From NCBI RefSeq assembly GCF_003994485.1, contig NZ_RZNJ01000001.1, positions 685,765 through 749,764 of the forward strand: DNA of 64,000 bases. The letters are read 5' to 3'. Origin of the DNA: Arsenicitalea aurantiaca. GTDB lineage: Bacteria > Pseudomonadota > Alphaproteobacteria > Rhizobiales > Devosiaceae. A program made the translations under genes and the position numbers. This document shows, piece by piece, positions 1 to 12,240 of this stretch (the first letter of the stretch is position 1; each line of letters begins with the position of its first letter). The notes under the pieces are model-generated. The model ran no database searches. It was not told where the DNA came from and was given only the letters and a program-made list of their open reading frames with translations.

Positions 1-321
1 CACGATGGTGTAGGTCTTTTCTTCCTCGGTATCCTCATCGAGAAGGGTGACCGTGGCGCCGAACTTGATGGTCGAGCCGGACAGCTTGCCGACATCGATG
101 ATGTCGGCGAGCGCGAGAATGGATTCGAGCTCCTGGATGCGGCCTTCGTTCAGGCTCTGCTGTTCCTTTGCGGCATGGTACTCGGCGTTCTCGGAGAGAT
201 CGCCATGGGCGCGTGCTTCGGAAATGGCCGCGATGATGGCCGGGCGATCCTCGGACGTGCGGCGCCGGTACTCCTCGGTGAGTGCGACGTGACCTGCAGT
301 CGTCATCGGAATCTTGTCCAT
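1..321 (-). CDS. greA: Transcription elongation factor GreA (3' end cut by window edge)
   Basis: GreA enters the RNA polymerase secondary channel and stimulates cleavage of backtracked transcripts. The first 107 residues are visible, and the C-terminal FKBP-like part lies beyond position 1; the full family length is near 157. The N-terminal coiled coil is clear, with [15 protein letters not shown] placing the two acidic tip residues at D41 and E44, the same numbers as in E. coli. I start at the ATG at 321 ([11 protein letters not shown]), preceded by GGAGG at good spacing; a second ATG five codons in is less likely. It is read away from cspA and has no visible operon partner here. Confidence 0.95.
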   Translation of the reverse strand, partial: MDKIPMTTAGHVALTEEYRRRTSEDRPAIIAAISEARAHGDLSENAEYHAAKEQQSLNEGRIQELESILALADIIDVGKLSGSTIKFGATVTLLDEDTEEEKTYTIV

Positions 322-636
322 ACCTGGCCTCCACCAGAACCGTCGAAATCAAGGCTAGCCCGCCAAGAACCGCTTGGCACTCCAAATCAGCGTCTTTCGG
401 GGATCACACAAAGTGCCTTCCGGAAGCCCTCGGGTCAAGCCGGCCGGGCAAAATAGCGCTTGGGACCCAGCCAGCAGATGGGCATCGGACGGGCCTGTTC
501 AAGAGGCCGGCGAGCCTGACGGCGGAGTGCTGGGGCCGGGACGGCTGAGCGGGCGTTGCCCGTACAGGTGAGGCGCGGCCGGGCGGGCCGCGCCTTGAAT
601 GCCGGAGATGACGCGTGGCGGATGCCGCAGCGCGGA
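322..636. other. Intergenic region between greA and cspA
   Basis: About 315 bases without a convincing gene. Short open frames exist on the plus strand but lack ribosome binding sites and family resemblance. The only structure I see is the GC-rich hairpin at 572-594, listed separately. The greA promoter should lie in the part nearest 322. Confidence 0.5.
572..594 (-). terminator. GC-rich hairpin downstream of cspA
   Basis: A perfect 9-base-pair stem (GGCGCGGCC at 572-580 with GGCCGCGCC at 586-594) around a 5-base loop lies about 43 bases past the cspA stop. No strong T run follows on the minus strand, so this is a candidate terminator or transcript-protecting hairpin rather than a textbook intrinsic terminator. 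Confidence 0.45.
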
Positions 637-846
637 TCAGGAGGCGACGAGATTGTCCGCTGCGGACTTGCCCGTGCGCTTGTCCTTCACGATTTCGTAG
701 CTGACCTTCTGGCCCTCATCGAGGCCGTTGAGGCCGGACCGCTGCACCGCGGAGATGTGCACGAAAACGTCTGCCCCGCCTTCATCGGGCTGGATGAAGC
801 CATAGCCCTTCTGACCATTGAACCATTTGACAGTGCCGGTAGCCAT
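637..846 (-). CDS. Cold-shock domain protein (CspA family)
   Basis: A 69-residue single-domain cold-shock protein that binds single-stranded RNA/DNA and acts as an RNA chaperone. RNP1 (KGYGFIQP, residues 13-20) and RNP2 (VFVHI, residues 27-31) are both intact, as is the TVKWFN start typical of the family. The open frame continues far upstream, but that extension is Arg/Pro-rich and unlike the family, so I place the start at the ATG at 846 (MATGTVKWF). The upstream AGGGA is a modest ribosome binding site. Alphaproteobacteria usually carry several csp paralogues, so I give no specific symbol. Confidence 0.93.
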   Translation of the reverse strand: MATGTVKWFNGQKGYGFIQPDEGGADVFVHISAVQRSGLNGLDEGQKVSYEIVKDKRTGKSAADNLVAS

Positions 847-1338
847 AATCCCTAGTCCCTCTGCAGTCTGCTGTGGCGGCCATGTCCGAGCCTGGCATGA
901 CCTTAGCCAATCGAATTGTCCGGTAGTCACGTCAGCAGGCGCATAGATGGATCGCCAGGCACGAACGATGGGCCGCAATATTCGACGGCACTTTTCTAGC
1001 GTGAAAACGGGCGCTCTACAATATGTCTTGCTCAACGACAGACGGCCCGCAAACCGGAGGCTTGCAGGCGGGGCGGTCGAGACGGCATCTGGCAGCACAT
1101 GGGCCGGAAATCCGGCCATGCGCCGGCCCGGATGAAGCGGATGATCCGCCATCGGGGCACGAGACTCGCCGTATTGGATACGGCAACGACGCCTAACTAG
1201 ACCAAGCAGAGGGCAGGCGCGAGCCGACATTCGGCCGCAGCGCGGTTTTCCACCGCAACGGGGCTCTTGCGTTTTCCGGGGCGCTGGTGCACATCCGCGC
1301 GCCGGCGCCTCGCCGGTTTCTCCCGGACCCCATCCCAA
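847..1338. other. Intergenic region between cspA and the methyltransferase gene
   Basis: About 490 bases between divergent genes. It should hold the cspA promoter and leader, since csp genes often have long structured 5' leaders, and the promoter of the methyltransferase gene. I find no confident RNA motif or conserved small frame. Open frames here have non-coding-like composition. Confidence 0.4.
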
Positions 1339-2328
1339 GTGACCAATACGCTTCTTTCCTCAGGCGATCTGATCGCCGACCGGCGCGTGGCCTATGCGCG
1401 CATGCTCGCCGAGACCGGCGACTTCACGGCGGCGGCCGAACTCGTCGAACAGGCGCTCGAAATCGTGCCGGACTGGGCGCCGGGCTGGGACCTCCTCGGG
1501 CGGTATCTCGAGCGTGCCGGCGAGATCCAGAAGGCCATCCTCGCCTGGCGCAGGCTCGACGCGCTCGATGCGGACGGCGTGTTCGGGGCGCCGCTGAAGC
1601 TGGCGGCGCATGGGGCGGGGCTCGCAATGGCCGAAACCGCGACGGCCTATGTCGAGGCGCTGTTCGACCAGTACGCCCCGGGCTTCGAGGCGGCGCTCCT
1701 GCAGAAGCTCGACTACAAGGTGCCCGAAATGCTGGCGCGGCTCGTGCTCGAGGAGGCGCGCCGCCGGAGCGCCGGGCAGTTCGCCGAGGCGCTGGATCTT
1801 GGTTGCGGCACGGGGCTGATGGGGGAATGGCTCCGCCGGCACGTCTCGCACCTCTCGGGCGTCGATCTGTCCGCGGGCATGGTCGCAGAGGCTGGGCGGA
1901 AGGGGATCTACGACCGGCTGACGGCGGGCGAAATGGGTGCGTTTCTGGCGGGGATCGCGCCGGCGAGCGCCGATCTCGTCACCGCAGCCGACGTCTTCGT
2001 CTATTCAGGCGCGCTCGAGCCGGTCTTTGCCGGGGTGGCGCGGGTGTTGGCGCCGGGCGGCCTCTTTGCCTTTTCGATCGAGGCCCATGACGGGCCGGAG
2101 GCGCTCGTCCTGCGACCGTCGCTGCGCTATGCGCATAATGGCGAGACGGCACGCGCAGCGCTCGCAGCGGCCGGGTTCGAGGTGATCGGCTTCGAGCGCC
2201 AGGTGCTTAGGCGCGATGGCGGCGTTTCGATCGAGGGCTTCGTGGTTCTGGCGCGGCGCGTGCAAGCCGTCGCTGGTCTGCCGGTGGCGGAGCGCGAGGG
2301 CGAAGCGGTCGAATTGGTGGTGAATTAG
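1339..2328 (+). CDS. TPR-repeat-containing class I SAM-dependent methyltransferase
   Basis: About 329 residues. The N-terminal part (residues 15-75) is helical and TPR-like ([19 protein letters not shown] and a second repeat-like unit). It is followed by a Rossmann methyltransferase domain with the SAM-binding motif DLGCGTG at residues 153-159 and an acidic GVDLS strand after it. The fusion resembles the predicted TPR-methyltransferase group COG4976; the substrate is unknown. I chose the GTG at 1339 because coding-like sequence begins there. The upstream in-frame ATG at 1267 adds a basic segment unlike the family, and no strong ribosome binding site decides it, so the start is uncertain. Confidence 0.75.
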   Translation: MTNTLLSSGDLIADRRVAYARMLAETGDFTAAAELVEQALEIVPDWAPGWDLLGRYLERAGEIQKAILAWRRLDALDADGVFGAPLKLAAHGAGLAMAETATAYVEALFDQYAPGFEAALLQKLDYKVPEMLARLVLEEARRRSAGQFAEALDLGCGTGLMGEWLRRHVSHLSGVDLSAGMVAEAGRKGIYDRLTAGEMGAFLAGIAPASADLVTAADVFVYSGALEPVFAGVARVLAPGGLFAFSIEAHDGPEALVLRPSLRYAHNGETARAALAAAGFEVIGFERQVLRRDGGVSIEGFVVLARRVQAVAGLPVAEREGEAVELVVN

Positions 2329-2345
2329 GCCGGTGGGTGTGGCCT

Positions 2346-2583
2346 GACCCCCACCCGGCCTCCCCCTGAAGGAGGGGGAGGGGAAGGGGAGCCAGCCGGA
2401 AGGTTGGAGAAGGACGCTTTTTCACTAGCCCCTGTCTCACCCCAGTCCGTTCCTCCCCCTATCAGGGAGAGGTTAGGCGGGGGTAGGGGCGCCACTCACT
2501 CATGGCTCGGTCGTTTCTGACCAAGGTGTCAGATGCGACAAAGGAAGGACCCCCACCCGGCCTCCCCCTCAAGGAGGGGGAGG
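2346..2583. repeat. Palindromic intergenic repeats (two full copies plus a degenerate one)
   Basis: Two copies of a GC-rich unit begin ACCCCCACCC and contain a near-perfect hairpin. Stem CCTCCCCCT pairs with AGGGGGAGG around a 5-base loop (2359-2381 and 2561-2583). A looser relative with CCTCCCCCTATCAGGGAG lies between them near 2455-2490. The copies sit between the convergent ends of the methyltransferase gene and carB, so they may act as bidirectional terminators. The same unit recurs three times at 9831-9993. Confidence 0.85.
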
Positions 2584-2616
2584 AGAAGGGTGGCTGCCCC
2601 TAGAGAGGGGCAGGGT

Positions 2617-5940
<3,324 letters not shown>

Positions 5941-6143
5941 GGGCTCGCTCTGATCTCTAATGTGACGCGCACGGGGACGCAGCGGGGCGGCATAGTGCCG
6001 CCCGTGGCCGGACGCGCAGCATCGAGGGCGGTGCAGCGCGCGGCAGGCATGGACGTGGCGGTTAAGCCGGTGCTGTAACCGATGGAGACGGCGAAGGGAA
6101 GCCTTGGAGGCAGATTCTTCCCCGTCCGGATGCCGCAGGGGGG

Positions 6144-6449
6144 TTACTCTTCGGGCTCGGTGGTGAACAGAAGCGGGAATCCTTCGGCGCGAGCGGTCTC
6201 GGTTGCGCGGGTCGCCTTGGATTCGGCGATCTCGCGGGTAAAGACGGCAACCACGCAGGAGCCCTTCATGTGCGCGGTGATCATGATGCGCTGGGCCTCG
6301 TCCCCGGTCGTGCGGAACTCTGCCTTGAGCAGGCGGACGACGAATTCGCGCGGGGTGAAATCGTCGTTGACGAGGATGACCTTGTGCAGCGGCGGGCGCG
6401 CGGTGCGGGTCAGGGTTTTGGTGCGGGGGGTGGTCGTGGCGTCCGGCAT
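6144..6449 (-). CDS. clpS: ATP-dependent Clp protease adaptor ClpS (second-type paralogue likely)
   Basis: A 101-residue adaptor that binds N-degron substrates and hands them to ClpAP. The N-terminal 20 residues are Thr/Arg/Pro-rich and flexible. The core has [15 protein letters not shown] with the paired aspartates of the N-degron pocket, then [20 protein letters not shown]. The ending [10 protein letters not shown] resembles the ClpS2 paralogue of alphaproteobacteria rather than the classical ClpS1 ending, so a second clpS next to clpA elsewhere is expected. The start is the ATG at 6449 with AAGGG upstream. No clpA is adjacent. Confidence 0.9.
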   Translation of the reverse strand: MPDATTTPRTKTLTRTARPPLHKVILVNDDFTPREFVVRLLKAEFRTTGDEAQRIMITAHMKGSCVVAVFTREIAESKATRATETARAEGFPLLFTTEPEE

Positions 6450-6638
6450 GGTTCGAGGCCCTTGCGAAGAGCCCGACATTAGCACGGGAGGACGGTAGCC
6501 CCAAGCGCAGGGCTTGCCGGGACAGCCTTGGCCTGCTTGCATGGGTGAACCTTTGCCGCCGGGGCGGATTGCCCTCTGGCATCACGCGTCGGTGCCGCAG
6601 CGCCCGTCCATCACGAGATTTGATCAAAGGAGCCGGAA

Positions 6639-7478
6639 ATGGCCCAGCACAAGAACGTCACCCTCAATGACGGGGTGGTCATCCCGCAGATCGGGTTCGG
6701 GGTCTGGCAGGTGCCGGACAGCGAGGTCGAGGACGCGGTGAGCCTTGCGCTCGAGAGCGGGTATCGCTCGATCGATACCGCGCAGGGCTATCAGAACGAG
6801 GCCGGGGTGGGGCGCGCGATCGGCAAGGCCGAGCTCGGGCGCGAGGAGATCTTCGTCACCTCCAAGCTGCGCAATCGCGAGCAGGGATTCGATTCGGCGC
6901 TCCGGGCTTTCGAGGGGACGATGGAGAAGCTGGGGCTCGAGACGCTCGACCTCTTCCTCATCCACTGGCCGGTGCCGTCGCTCGGCAAATATGTCGAGAG
7001 CTGGAAGGCGCTGGTGCGGCTCAAGGAAGAGGGGCGCGTGCGCTCGATCGGTGTGTCGAACTTCCTGCCCGAGCATCTCGAGCGGATCATCGGGGAGACG
7101 GGCGTGACGCCTTCGGTCAACCAGATCGAGGTGCACCCCTATTACCAGCAGCGCGCGGTGCGCGACCTGCACAAGGATCTCGCCATCGCGATCGAGAGCT
7201 ACAGCCCCCTCGGAAGCGGCGCGGTGATCGGGGACGAAACCGTCGACGCAATCGCCCGAAAGCACGACAAGACGCCGGCCCAGGTGATCATCCGCTGGCA
7301 CCTGCAGGAGGGGCTGATCGTCATCCCCAAATCGGTGACGCCCTCGCGCATCAGGGAAAATATCGGCGTCTTCGACTTCTCGCTCGAGGATGACGACATG
7401 TCGGCGATCCGCACGCTGGACGATCCGGCGGAGGGCAAGACGGGATCGGACCCCGCCAAGATGGCGGTGATGTTCTAG
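6639..7478 (+). CDS. Aldo/keto reductase (2,5-diketo-gluconate reductase-like)
   Basis: A 279-residue NADPH-dependent TIM-barrel oxidoreductase. The AKR signature is complete: GFGVWQ at the start, DTAQGYQNE with the catalytic Asp and Tyr, VTSKL with the Lys, and FLIHWPVP with the His. IGVSNF, the cofactor segment [19 protein letters not shown] and a normal C terminus follow. The start at 6639 has an AAAGGAG ribosome binding site. It lies 25 bases upstream of a second, different aldo/keto reductase, probably in one operon. The physiological substrate cannot be read from the sequence. Confidence 0.93.
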   Translation: MAQHKNVTLNDGVVIPQIGFGVWQVPDSEVEDAVSLALESGYRSIDTAQGYQNEAGVGRAIGKAELGREEIFVTSKLRNREQGFDSALRAFEGTMEKLGLETLDLFLIHWPVPSLGKYVESWKALVRLKEEGRVRSIGVSNFLPEHLERIIGETGVTPSVNQIEVHPYYQQRAVRDLHKDLAIAIESYSPLGSGAVIGDETVDAIARKHDKTPAQVIIRWHLQEGLIVIPKSVTPSRIRENIGVFDFSLEDDDMSAIRTLDDPAEGKTGSDPAKMAVMF

Positions 7479-7503
7479 AGACGGATCCGGGGAGGATTTC
7501 AGA

Positions 7504-8481
7504 ATGGACTATGTGAAGCTCGGCCGCACCGGCCTTGAAGTGTCGCGGCTCTGCCTTGGGTGCATGAGCTATGGCGAGCCGGGGCGCGGGCAGCACCCCT
7601 GGACGCTGGACGAGGAGACGAGCCGCCCGTTCTTCCGGCAGGCGCTGGATGCGGGGATCAATTTCTTCGACACGGCCAACGCCTATTCGGACGGGACGAG
7701 CGAAGAATTCCTCGGCCGTGCGCTCAAGGACATTCCGCGCGACGAGGTGGTGGTGGCCACCAAGGTGCACAACCGCATGCGGCCGGGGCCGAACGGGGCC
7801 GGACTGTCGCGCAAGGTGATCCTGCACGAGATCGACCAGAGCCTCAGACGCCTCGGCATGGACCATGTGGACCTCTACCAGATCCACCGGCTCGACCGCA
7901 CGACGCCCATGGAGGAGATCCTCGAGACGCTGAACGACGTCGTGAAGGCGGGCAAGGCGCGTTATGTCGGGGCATCCTCGATGTATGCCTGGCAGTTCGC
8001 CAAGGCGCTCGGCATGCAGAAGGCCAATGGCTGGGCGCGGTTCGTCTCGATGCAGGACCACCTCAACCTCATCTATCGCGAGGAGGAGCGCGAAATGCTG
8101 CCGCTCTGCGCAGAGGAGGGGATCGGGGTCATCCCCTGGAGCCCGATGGCGCGGGGCAAGCTGACGCGCGACTGGGACGAAGGCACCAATCGCACCGGCA
8201 GCGACGAGGTGATCACGCGCCTCTATACCGAAACGGCCGAATCGGACCGCATGGTCGTCGAAGCGGTGAAGCGCGTCGCCGAGCGGCGCGGGCTGAAGCG
8301 GGCCCAAGTGGCGCTCGCCTGGGTGCTGGCCAAGCCCGAGGTGACGGCCCCCATCATCGGCGCGACGAAGCCCCATCATCTCGAGGATGCGCTCGCCGCG
8401 CTGACCGTGCGGCTCAGCCCCGACGACATCGCCGAACTCGAGGCGCCCTACGTACCGCACCGGGTGGTGGGCCATAGCTGA
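7504..8481 (+). CDS. Aldo/keto reductase (YajO/Tas-like subfamily)
   Basis: 325 residues, with MDYVKLGRTGLEVSRLCLG at the start, FFDTANAYSDGTSEE (Asp and Tyr of the tetrad), VVATKVHN (Lys) and LYQIHRLD (His). The NADPH-binding end is APIIGATKPHHLEDALAAL. It belongs to the longer voltage-channel-beta/YajO-like branch, so it is not a recent duplicate of the gene before it. GGGGAGG precedes the ATG. The substrate is unknown; paired reductases of this kind are often sugar or aldehyde reductases. The next gene begins at or inside the 3' end of this one. Confidence 0.92.
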   Translation: MDYVKLGRTGLEVSRLCLGCMSYGEPGRGQHPWTLDEETSRPFFRQALDAGINFFDTANAYSDGTSEEFLGRALKDIPRDEVVVATKVHNRMRPGPNGAGLSRKVILHEIDQSLRRLGMDHVDLYQIHRLDRTTPMEEILETLNDVVKAGKARYVGASSMYAWQFAKALGMQKANGWARFVSMQDHLNLIYREEEREMLPLCAEEGIGVIPWSPMARGKLTRDWDEGTNRTGSDEVITRLYTETAESDRMVVEAVKRVAERRGLKRAQVALAWVLAKPEVTAPIIGATKPHHLEDALAALTVRLSPDDIAELEAPYVPHRVVGHS

Positions 8482-8575
8482 GGGCGGTCAGGACGAACCG
8501 GACGTCGCGGCCTGCCGCGACGCCATTCTCGCCCTCCGGCCGGAGCTGGCGTCGGGGCGCTTCAGCGCGCTGACC

Positions 8576-9361
8576 ATGGGCTGGGACAGCCTTGCAATCG
8601 ACGTCGACGATCGCTTCATCTTCAAGTTTCCGCGGCATGAACAGGCAAAGAGGGCGCTGCGCATGGAGGCGGCACTGCTCGCGCTGATCGGCGATCGGGT
8701 GAGCATGAGTGTGCCGCGCCCGGGGCTCGAGCCGGGGCCGCCCCTCTTTTCGTTTCATGAGAAAATCCCCGGAGAGCACCTTTTGGCCCGCGACTATGCG
8801 CGGCTTGAAGAGGGCGCAAAGGAAAGCCTCGCGCGGGCGATGGGGCGCTTTTATGCCGAGCTTCACGACTTGCCTGTCGAATTGATGGAGGGTGCAGGAG
8901 CCGGCCCTATCGAGGCGTGGATGGAGGCCGATGCGATCCTCGACGGGGCCATGCCGCTGCTGCCCGCTTCTCAGCGTGAGAAGGTGCAGCAGGCGATGGC
9001 CCGGTGGGCGGGTCTCGGAGAGGATCCCCATGGCGACATCTATGGATTTTTCGACGGCCACGGCTGGAACATGGCGTTCGATCATCGGCGCGGTCGGTTG
9101 AACGGGCTCTATGATTTCGCCGATTCCGGCATTGGCCCGCTACAGCAGGACTTCATCTATTCCAACTGGATCTCGCGCGATCTGACCGAGCGGATCATCC
9201 TCCATTATGAAGCTCTGACAGGACGGCGTATTGATCGGGAGCGGGTTGCGCTCCAGACCGCGGCGCTTAGGCTGACCGAGCTCGCCTGCAATGGCCGGGA
9301 TCCAGTGCTCGGACCGCAGATGTTGAGCCATGTCGTTCAGTGGTTCGACGATCAGAGGTAG
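8576..9361 (+). CDS. Aminoglycoside phosphotransferase-fold (APH) family protein, start uncertain
   Basis: 261 residues from the first ATG. The kinase-like fold is recognisable from the ATP-binding N lobe (FIFKFPRHEQAKRAL with the Lys) and the catalytic loop GDIYGFFDGHGWNMAF, where HGD-type residues are partly altered to HGDIYG. The metal-binding Asp follows at LYDFADSGIG. Coding-like sequence in the same frame continues upstream to about 8477 (ACRDAILALRPELASGRF) without any ATG, GTG or TTG, so the real N terminus is probably longer than annotated. Members range from antibiotic kinases to small-metabolite kinases; I would not call this a resistance gene. It overlaps the convergent GNAT gene by 10 bases. 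Confidence 0.8.
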   Translation: MGWDSLAIDVDDRFIFKFPRHEQAKRALRMEAALLALIGDRVSMSVPRPGLEPGPPLFSFHEKIPGEHLLARDYARLEEGAKESLARAMGRFYAELHDLPVELMEGAGAGPIEAWMEADAILDGAMPLLPASQREKVQQAMARWAGLGEDPHGDIYGFFDGHGWNMAFDHRRGRLNGLYDFADSGIGPLQQDFIYSNWISRDLTERIILHYEALTGRRIDRERVALQTAALRLTELACNGRDPVLGPQMLSHVVQWFDDQR

Positions 9362-9810
9362 AGCTTGAACCCTTCGTGGCTGCGGACAAAGCCGAGGCGT
9401 TCGTAGAAGCGGTGGGCGTCGGTGCGGGCCTTGTTGGAGGTGAGCTGCACCATGGTGCAGCCCCTTTCGCGGCACCGCTGGACGGCAAATCCGATCATCT
9501 GCGTGCCGATGCCACTGCCGCGAGCCTCCGGGATGACATGGACCGCTTCGATGATGCCCCGCCATGCGCCGAGGCGGGCGAGCCCGGGCAGGTAAGAGAG
9601 CTGGAACGTGCCGACCCGTTTGGCCTCCGCCTCCGCGATGAAGAGGTCCTGATGCGGGTCCGCGGTAATGGCGGCGAGCGCGTCGCGATAGGGCGCGGCG
9701 AGCGGGTCGGCGCCACGGTCGGGCGTGTCGGCAACCGCATCATCGGCGAGAAGAGTGACGATGAAGGGCAGATCGGCTTCGGTCGCGGCGCGGTAGGCGA
9801 GGGTGGTCAT
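9352..9810 (-). CDS. GNAT-family N-acetyltransferase
   Basis: 152 residues. It shows the GNAT fold with the acetyl-CoA pyrophosphate loop in VIPEARGSGIGTQMIGFAV and the family ending AHRFYERLGFVRSHEGFKLYL. The middle part RGIIEAVHVIPEARGSG is the core beta strand and motif A. The start is the ATG at 9810 (MTTLAYRAATEADL); the frame runs further upstream only through the palindromic repeats, which is not real coding. Substrate unknown. Its 3' end overlaps the convergent phosphotransferase-fold gene. Confidence 0.9.
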   Translation of the reverse strand: MTTLAYRAATEADLPFIVTLLADDAVADTPDRGADPLAAPYRDALAAITADPHQDLFIAEAEAKRVGTFQLSYLPGLARLGAWRGIIEAVHVIPEARGSGIGTQMIGFAVQRCRERGCTMVQLTSNKARTDAHRFYERLGFVRSHEGFKLYL

Positions 9811-9830
9811 GGCTGGGCCGGTGGGTGTGA

Positions 9831-9993
9831 GGGACCCCCACCCAGCCTCCCCCTGAAGAAGGGGGAGGGGCAGAGGGCTCGGTGGCGGTTGGAGGACCCC
9901 CACCCGACCTCCCCCTGAAGGAGGGGGAGGAGCAGGGGGCTCGGTGGCGGTGGGAGGGACCCCCACCTGGCCTCCCCCTGAAGAAGGGGGAGG
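9831..9993. repeat. Tandem array of three palindromic repeats, period about 62 bases
   Basis: Three copies of the unit also seen at 2346-2583. Each carries the stem CCTCCCCCT / AGGGGGAGG with a 5-base loop (9846-9868, 9908-9930, 9971-9993). Spacers of about 40 bases share GGGCTCGGTGGCGGT-like sequence, giving offsets of 62 and 63 bases. The array lies between the GNAT start and the cpdB stop. It could form three successive hairpins that end or protect the cpdB transcript. Confidence 0.88.
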
Positions 9994-10025
9994 AGCAGAA
10001 GGGCCCGCTGGCGGGGGCGGCGCGC

Positions 10026-12005
10026 TTAGAGCGTGATGCGGTAGGTGCCGAAGCCGCTTTCGGCTTCGCCCACATATTCGATCGGAACGGCCGTGACGTC
10101 CGCGAGGTGCTCCTGGGCACGCGGGCCGGTTTCGAAGAGCACGGTCGTGTCACCGATCGTTGCGAGCGACCAGTTGTTGTCGGCGGCCGGGTCGATCGTG
10201 CCGTTCTCGATGATGTAGCGCACGATGATGTCGCGGTTGGTATCGGGGCCGATGAAGACGATCTTTTCGGAATTGATGCCCGGGAAGGACCCGCCACCGC
10301 CCGCGCGGTAATTGTTGGTGGCGACGACGAAGCGCTGCTCGGGATCGATCGGCGCACCGTCATAGTGCAGATCGACGATACGGTTGGCCTCGGGATTGAT
10401 CTCTTCGCCATCGGGGCCGTACTTCGCCGGCTGGGTGATGTCGATGCGGTAGGTGACCCCGTCGATGACGTCGAAATTGTACGAGGGGAAATCGGGGTTG
10501 ATCAGGGGCTGATCGGTGCCGCCGGCTTCGACCTGGTTGAAGATGCCGGCCGAGCGCTCGAGCCAGTTTTTGACGTCGGCGCCGGTGATCACGACGGCCT
10601 GGATGGTGTTGGGGTAGAGGTAGAGATCGGCGACATTCTTGATGGCGACCGGGCCGACGGGGACATCGGTGTAATAGTCCGGTCCGCCACGGCCGCCGGC
10701 CTTGAAGGGCGCTGCTGCCGACAGGATCGGGAGCCCGTCCCATTCGGTGCCGGCCATCATCTGGGTGAGGTACCAGGACTGCGCGATGTTGACGATTTGC
10801 ACGGACGGATCGTCGGCCACGAGCGCAAAGTAGGAGTGGAGCGGCGCCGCCGTTTCGCCCACGGCGCGGCGGATATAGGCAAGGGTTTCTTCGTGCTCCT
10901 CCTCGACCGAAGCAAGCACTTCGGGCACGCTTTCGACGGTGGGGACGACCGCGCCATCGACGCGGGTGTAGATCGGGCGTGCCTCGACGGTGTGGTCCAC
11001 GACGGTCCAGGCGCCGGCGCTGTCACGCTCGAGCATGAGGTCGATCAGGCCCATATGCGAGCCCCAGAACCCGGCCATGACGGCGGGCGTGCCGTTGAGC
11101 GTTCCTGCCTCGATGTCGGCGCCTTCGATTTCGGCGTAGTCCGGGCCGGGGAAGACCCGGTGGTGATGGCCCGCGAGGACCGCGTCGATCCCTTCGACCG
11201 CGGCAAGCTGGAGCGAGGCGTTTTCCATGCCGGGCGTCGCTTCACCTGCCTCGATGCCCGAATGGGAGAGGGCAACGATGATGTCTGCGCCCTCGGCCTT
11301 CATCTGCGGGACATAGGCGCGGGCGGTCTCGACGATGTCGCGGACGACGACGTTGCCGGCGAGGTGGGTGGCATCCCAGGTGAGGATCTGCGGCGGGGTG
11401 AAGCCGATGACGCCGATGCGGATGGTGTGGCTTTCCCCCGCGCCATCGACGATTTCGCGCTCGAGCACGACATAGGGGGTGATGAGCGTATCGTCGGCCA
11501 GCGGATCCTCGCCCAGCGTATCGCCCTTCACGACGTTGGCGAGTACGAACGGGAAGTCGGCGCCCTGGAGGGCCGCATCGAGGTAGTCGAGGCCATAATT
11601 GAATTCGTGGTTGCCGAGCGTCCCGCCATCATAGCCGAGCGTATTCATGGCCTTGATCATGGGATGGCGATCGCCCTCGTCGAGCCCCTTCTCATAGGCG
11701 AGATAGTCGCCCATCGGGTTGCCCTGGATGAGGTCGCCATTGTCGAGCAGGATGGCGTTGCCGGCCTCGGCGCGGATCTCTTCGACCAGCGCGGCGGTGC
11801 GGGCGAGCCCGAAGGTGTCGTTCGGCACGTCGGCGTAATAATCATAGGGGAAGACCGCGACGTGCAGGTCTGTGGTTTCGATGATGCGCAGATGGGCCTG
11901 ATTGGCCTGGGCCATGGCGGCGAAGGGGTGCAGCGCAACCGCCGCGCCGAGGCCGGCACTGCCCGCGAGGAAGGCGCGCCGGGAAATTTCAGTTCTGAAC
12001 GACAT
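10026..12005 (-). CDS. cpdB: 2',3'-cyclic-nucleotide 2'-phosphodiesterase/3'-nucleotidase, Tat-exported
   Basis: 659 residues. A periplasmic enzyme that hydrolyses 2',3'-cyclic nucleotides and 3'-nucleotides, scavenging nucleosides and phosphate. A twin-arginine signal ([14 protein letters not shown], cleavage after AMA) is followed by the metallophosphatase domain. Its metal-binding motifs are [28 protein letters not shown] and GHHHRVFPG. The C-terminal 5'-nucleotidase domain includes [15 protein letters not shown]. The start at 12005 has AGGAG at correct spacing. Tat export, rather than the Sec signal of the E. coli enzyme, is noteworthy. Palindromic repeats lie directly beyond the stop. 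Confidence 0.93.
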   Translation of the reverse strand: MSFRTEISRRAFLAGSAGLGAAVALHPFAAMAQANQAHLRIIETTDLHVAVFPYDYYADVPNDTFGLARTAALVEEIRAEAGNAILLDNGDLIQGNPMGDYLAYEKGLDEGDRHPMIKAMNTLGYDGGTLGNHEFNYGLDYLDAALQGADFPFVLANVVKGDTLGEDPLADDTLITPYVVLEREIVDGAGESHTIRIGVIGFTPPQILTWDATHLAGNVVVRDIVETARAYVPQMKAEGADIIVALSHSGIEAGEATPGMENASLQLAAVEGIDAVLAGHHHRVFPGPDYAEIEGADIEAGTLNGTPAVMAGFWGSHMGLIDLMLERDSAGAWTVVDHTVEARPIYTRVDGAVVPTVESVPEVLASVEEEHEETLAYIRRAVGETAAPLHSYFALVADDPSVQIVNIAQSWYLTQMMAGTEWDGLPILSAAAPFKAGGRGGPDYYTDVPVGPVAIKNVADLYLYPNTIQAVVITGADVKNWLERSAGIFNQVEAGGTDQPLINPDFPSYNFDVIDGVTYRIDITQPAKYGPDGEEINPEANRIVDLHYDGAPIDPEQRFVVATNNYRAGGGGSFPGINSEKIVFIGPDTNRDIIVRYIIENGTIDPAADNNWSLATIGDTTVLFETGPRAQEHLADVTAVPIEYVGEAESGFGTYRITL

Positions 12006-12159
12006 TGATCGATACTCCTGTCTGAATGAACGGCGGGAACGCGCGGAACGAACGCGTTCGCGAACCGGTTATGTGGCGCAGGGCCGTATGCCTGGTCTTG
12101 CCGCGCGCGCGTGACGCCAAGATGACGCGGCGGCTTCCGGGACGAGAGCTTGCAACGAT

Positions 12160-12177
12160 TTTGACCATTCGGTCAAA
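12160..12177. promoter_or_regulatory. Perfect inverted repeat, TetR-type operator candidate
   Basis: TTTGACCATTCGGTCAAA is a 7+4+7 perfect palindrome in the region between cpdB (minus) and the metallopeptidase gene (plus, start 12241). GACC-N4-GGTC sites are typical for TetR-family regulators, and TTGACC could also serve as a -35 element. No regulator gene is adjacent, so the binding protein is unknown. Confidence 0.55.
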
Positions 12178-12240
12178 CTTTGAACTGTGACGGTGTGAGG
12201 CCCCTCCTGCGAGAGGCCGGTGCGGTGGAGGGACCATCCG

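Noticed and set aside
847-1338. N-terminal extension of the cold-shock gene (open frame to 1338)
   Set aside because: The extension is Arg/Pro/Cys-rich, and cold-shock proteins start exactly at the ATG at 846.
8576-9361. Aminoglycoside resistance gene
   Set aside because: The APH fold is shared by many kinases of normal metabolism, the catalytic loop is not the classical one and there is no mobile element. The fold alone does not support resistance.
9831-9993. Possible CRISPR array from regular repeats
   Set aside because: Only three units, the spacers are themselves similar to one another, the repeat is a terminator-like palindrome, and no cas gene is near.
9882-12008. Open frame of 708 codons on the plus strand opposite cpdB
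   Set aside because: cpdB on the minus strand has clear motifs, a Tat signal and a ribosome binding site. The opposite frame starts inside the palindromic repeats.
12160-12177. Possible FNR box
   Set aside because: The inner spacing of TTGAC and GTCAA is six bases rather than four, and the palindrome extends beyond the FNR half-sites.
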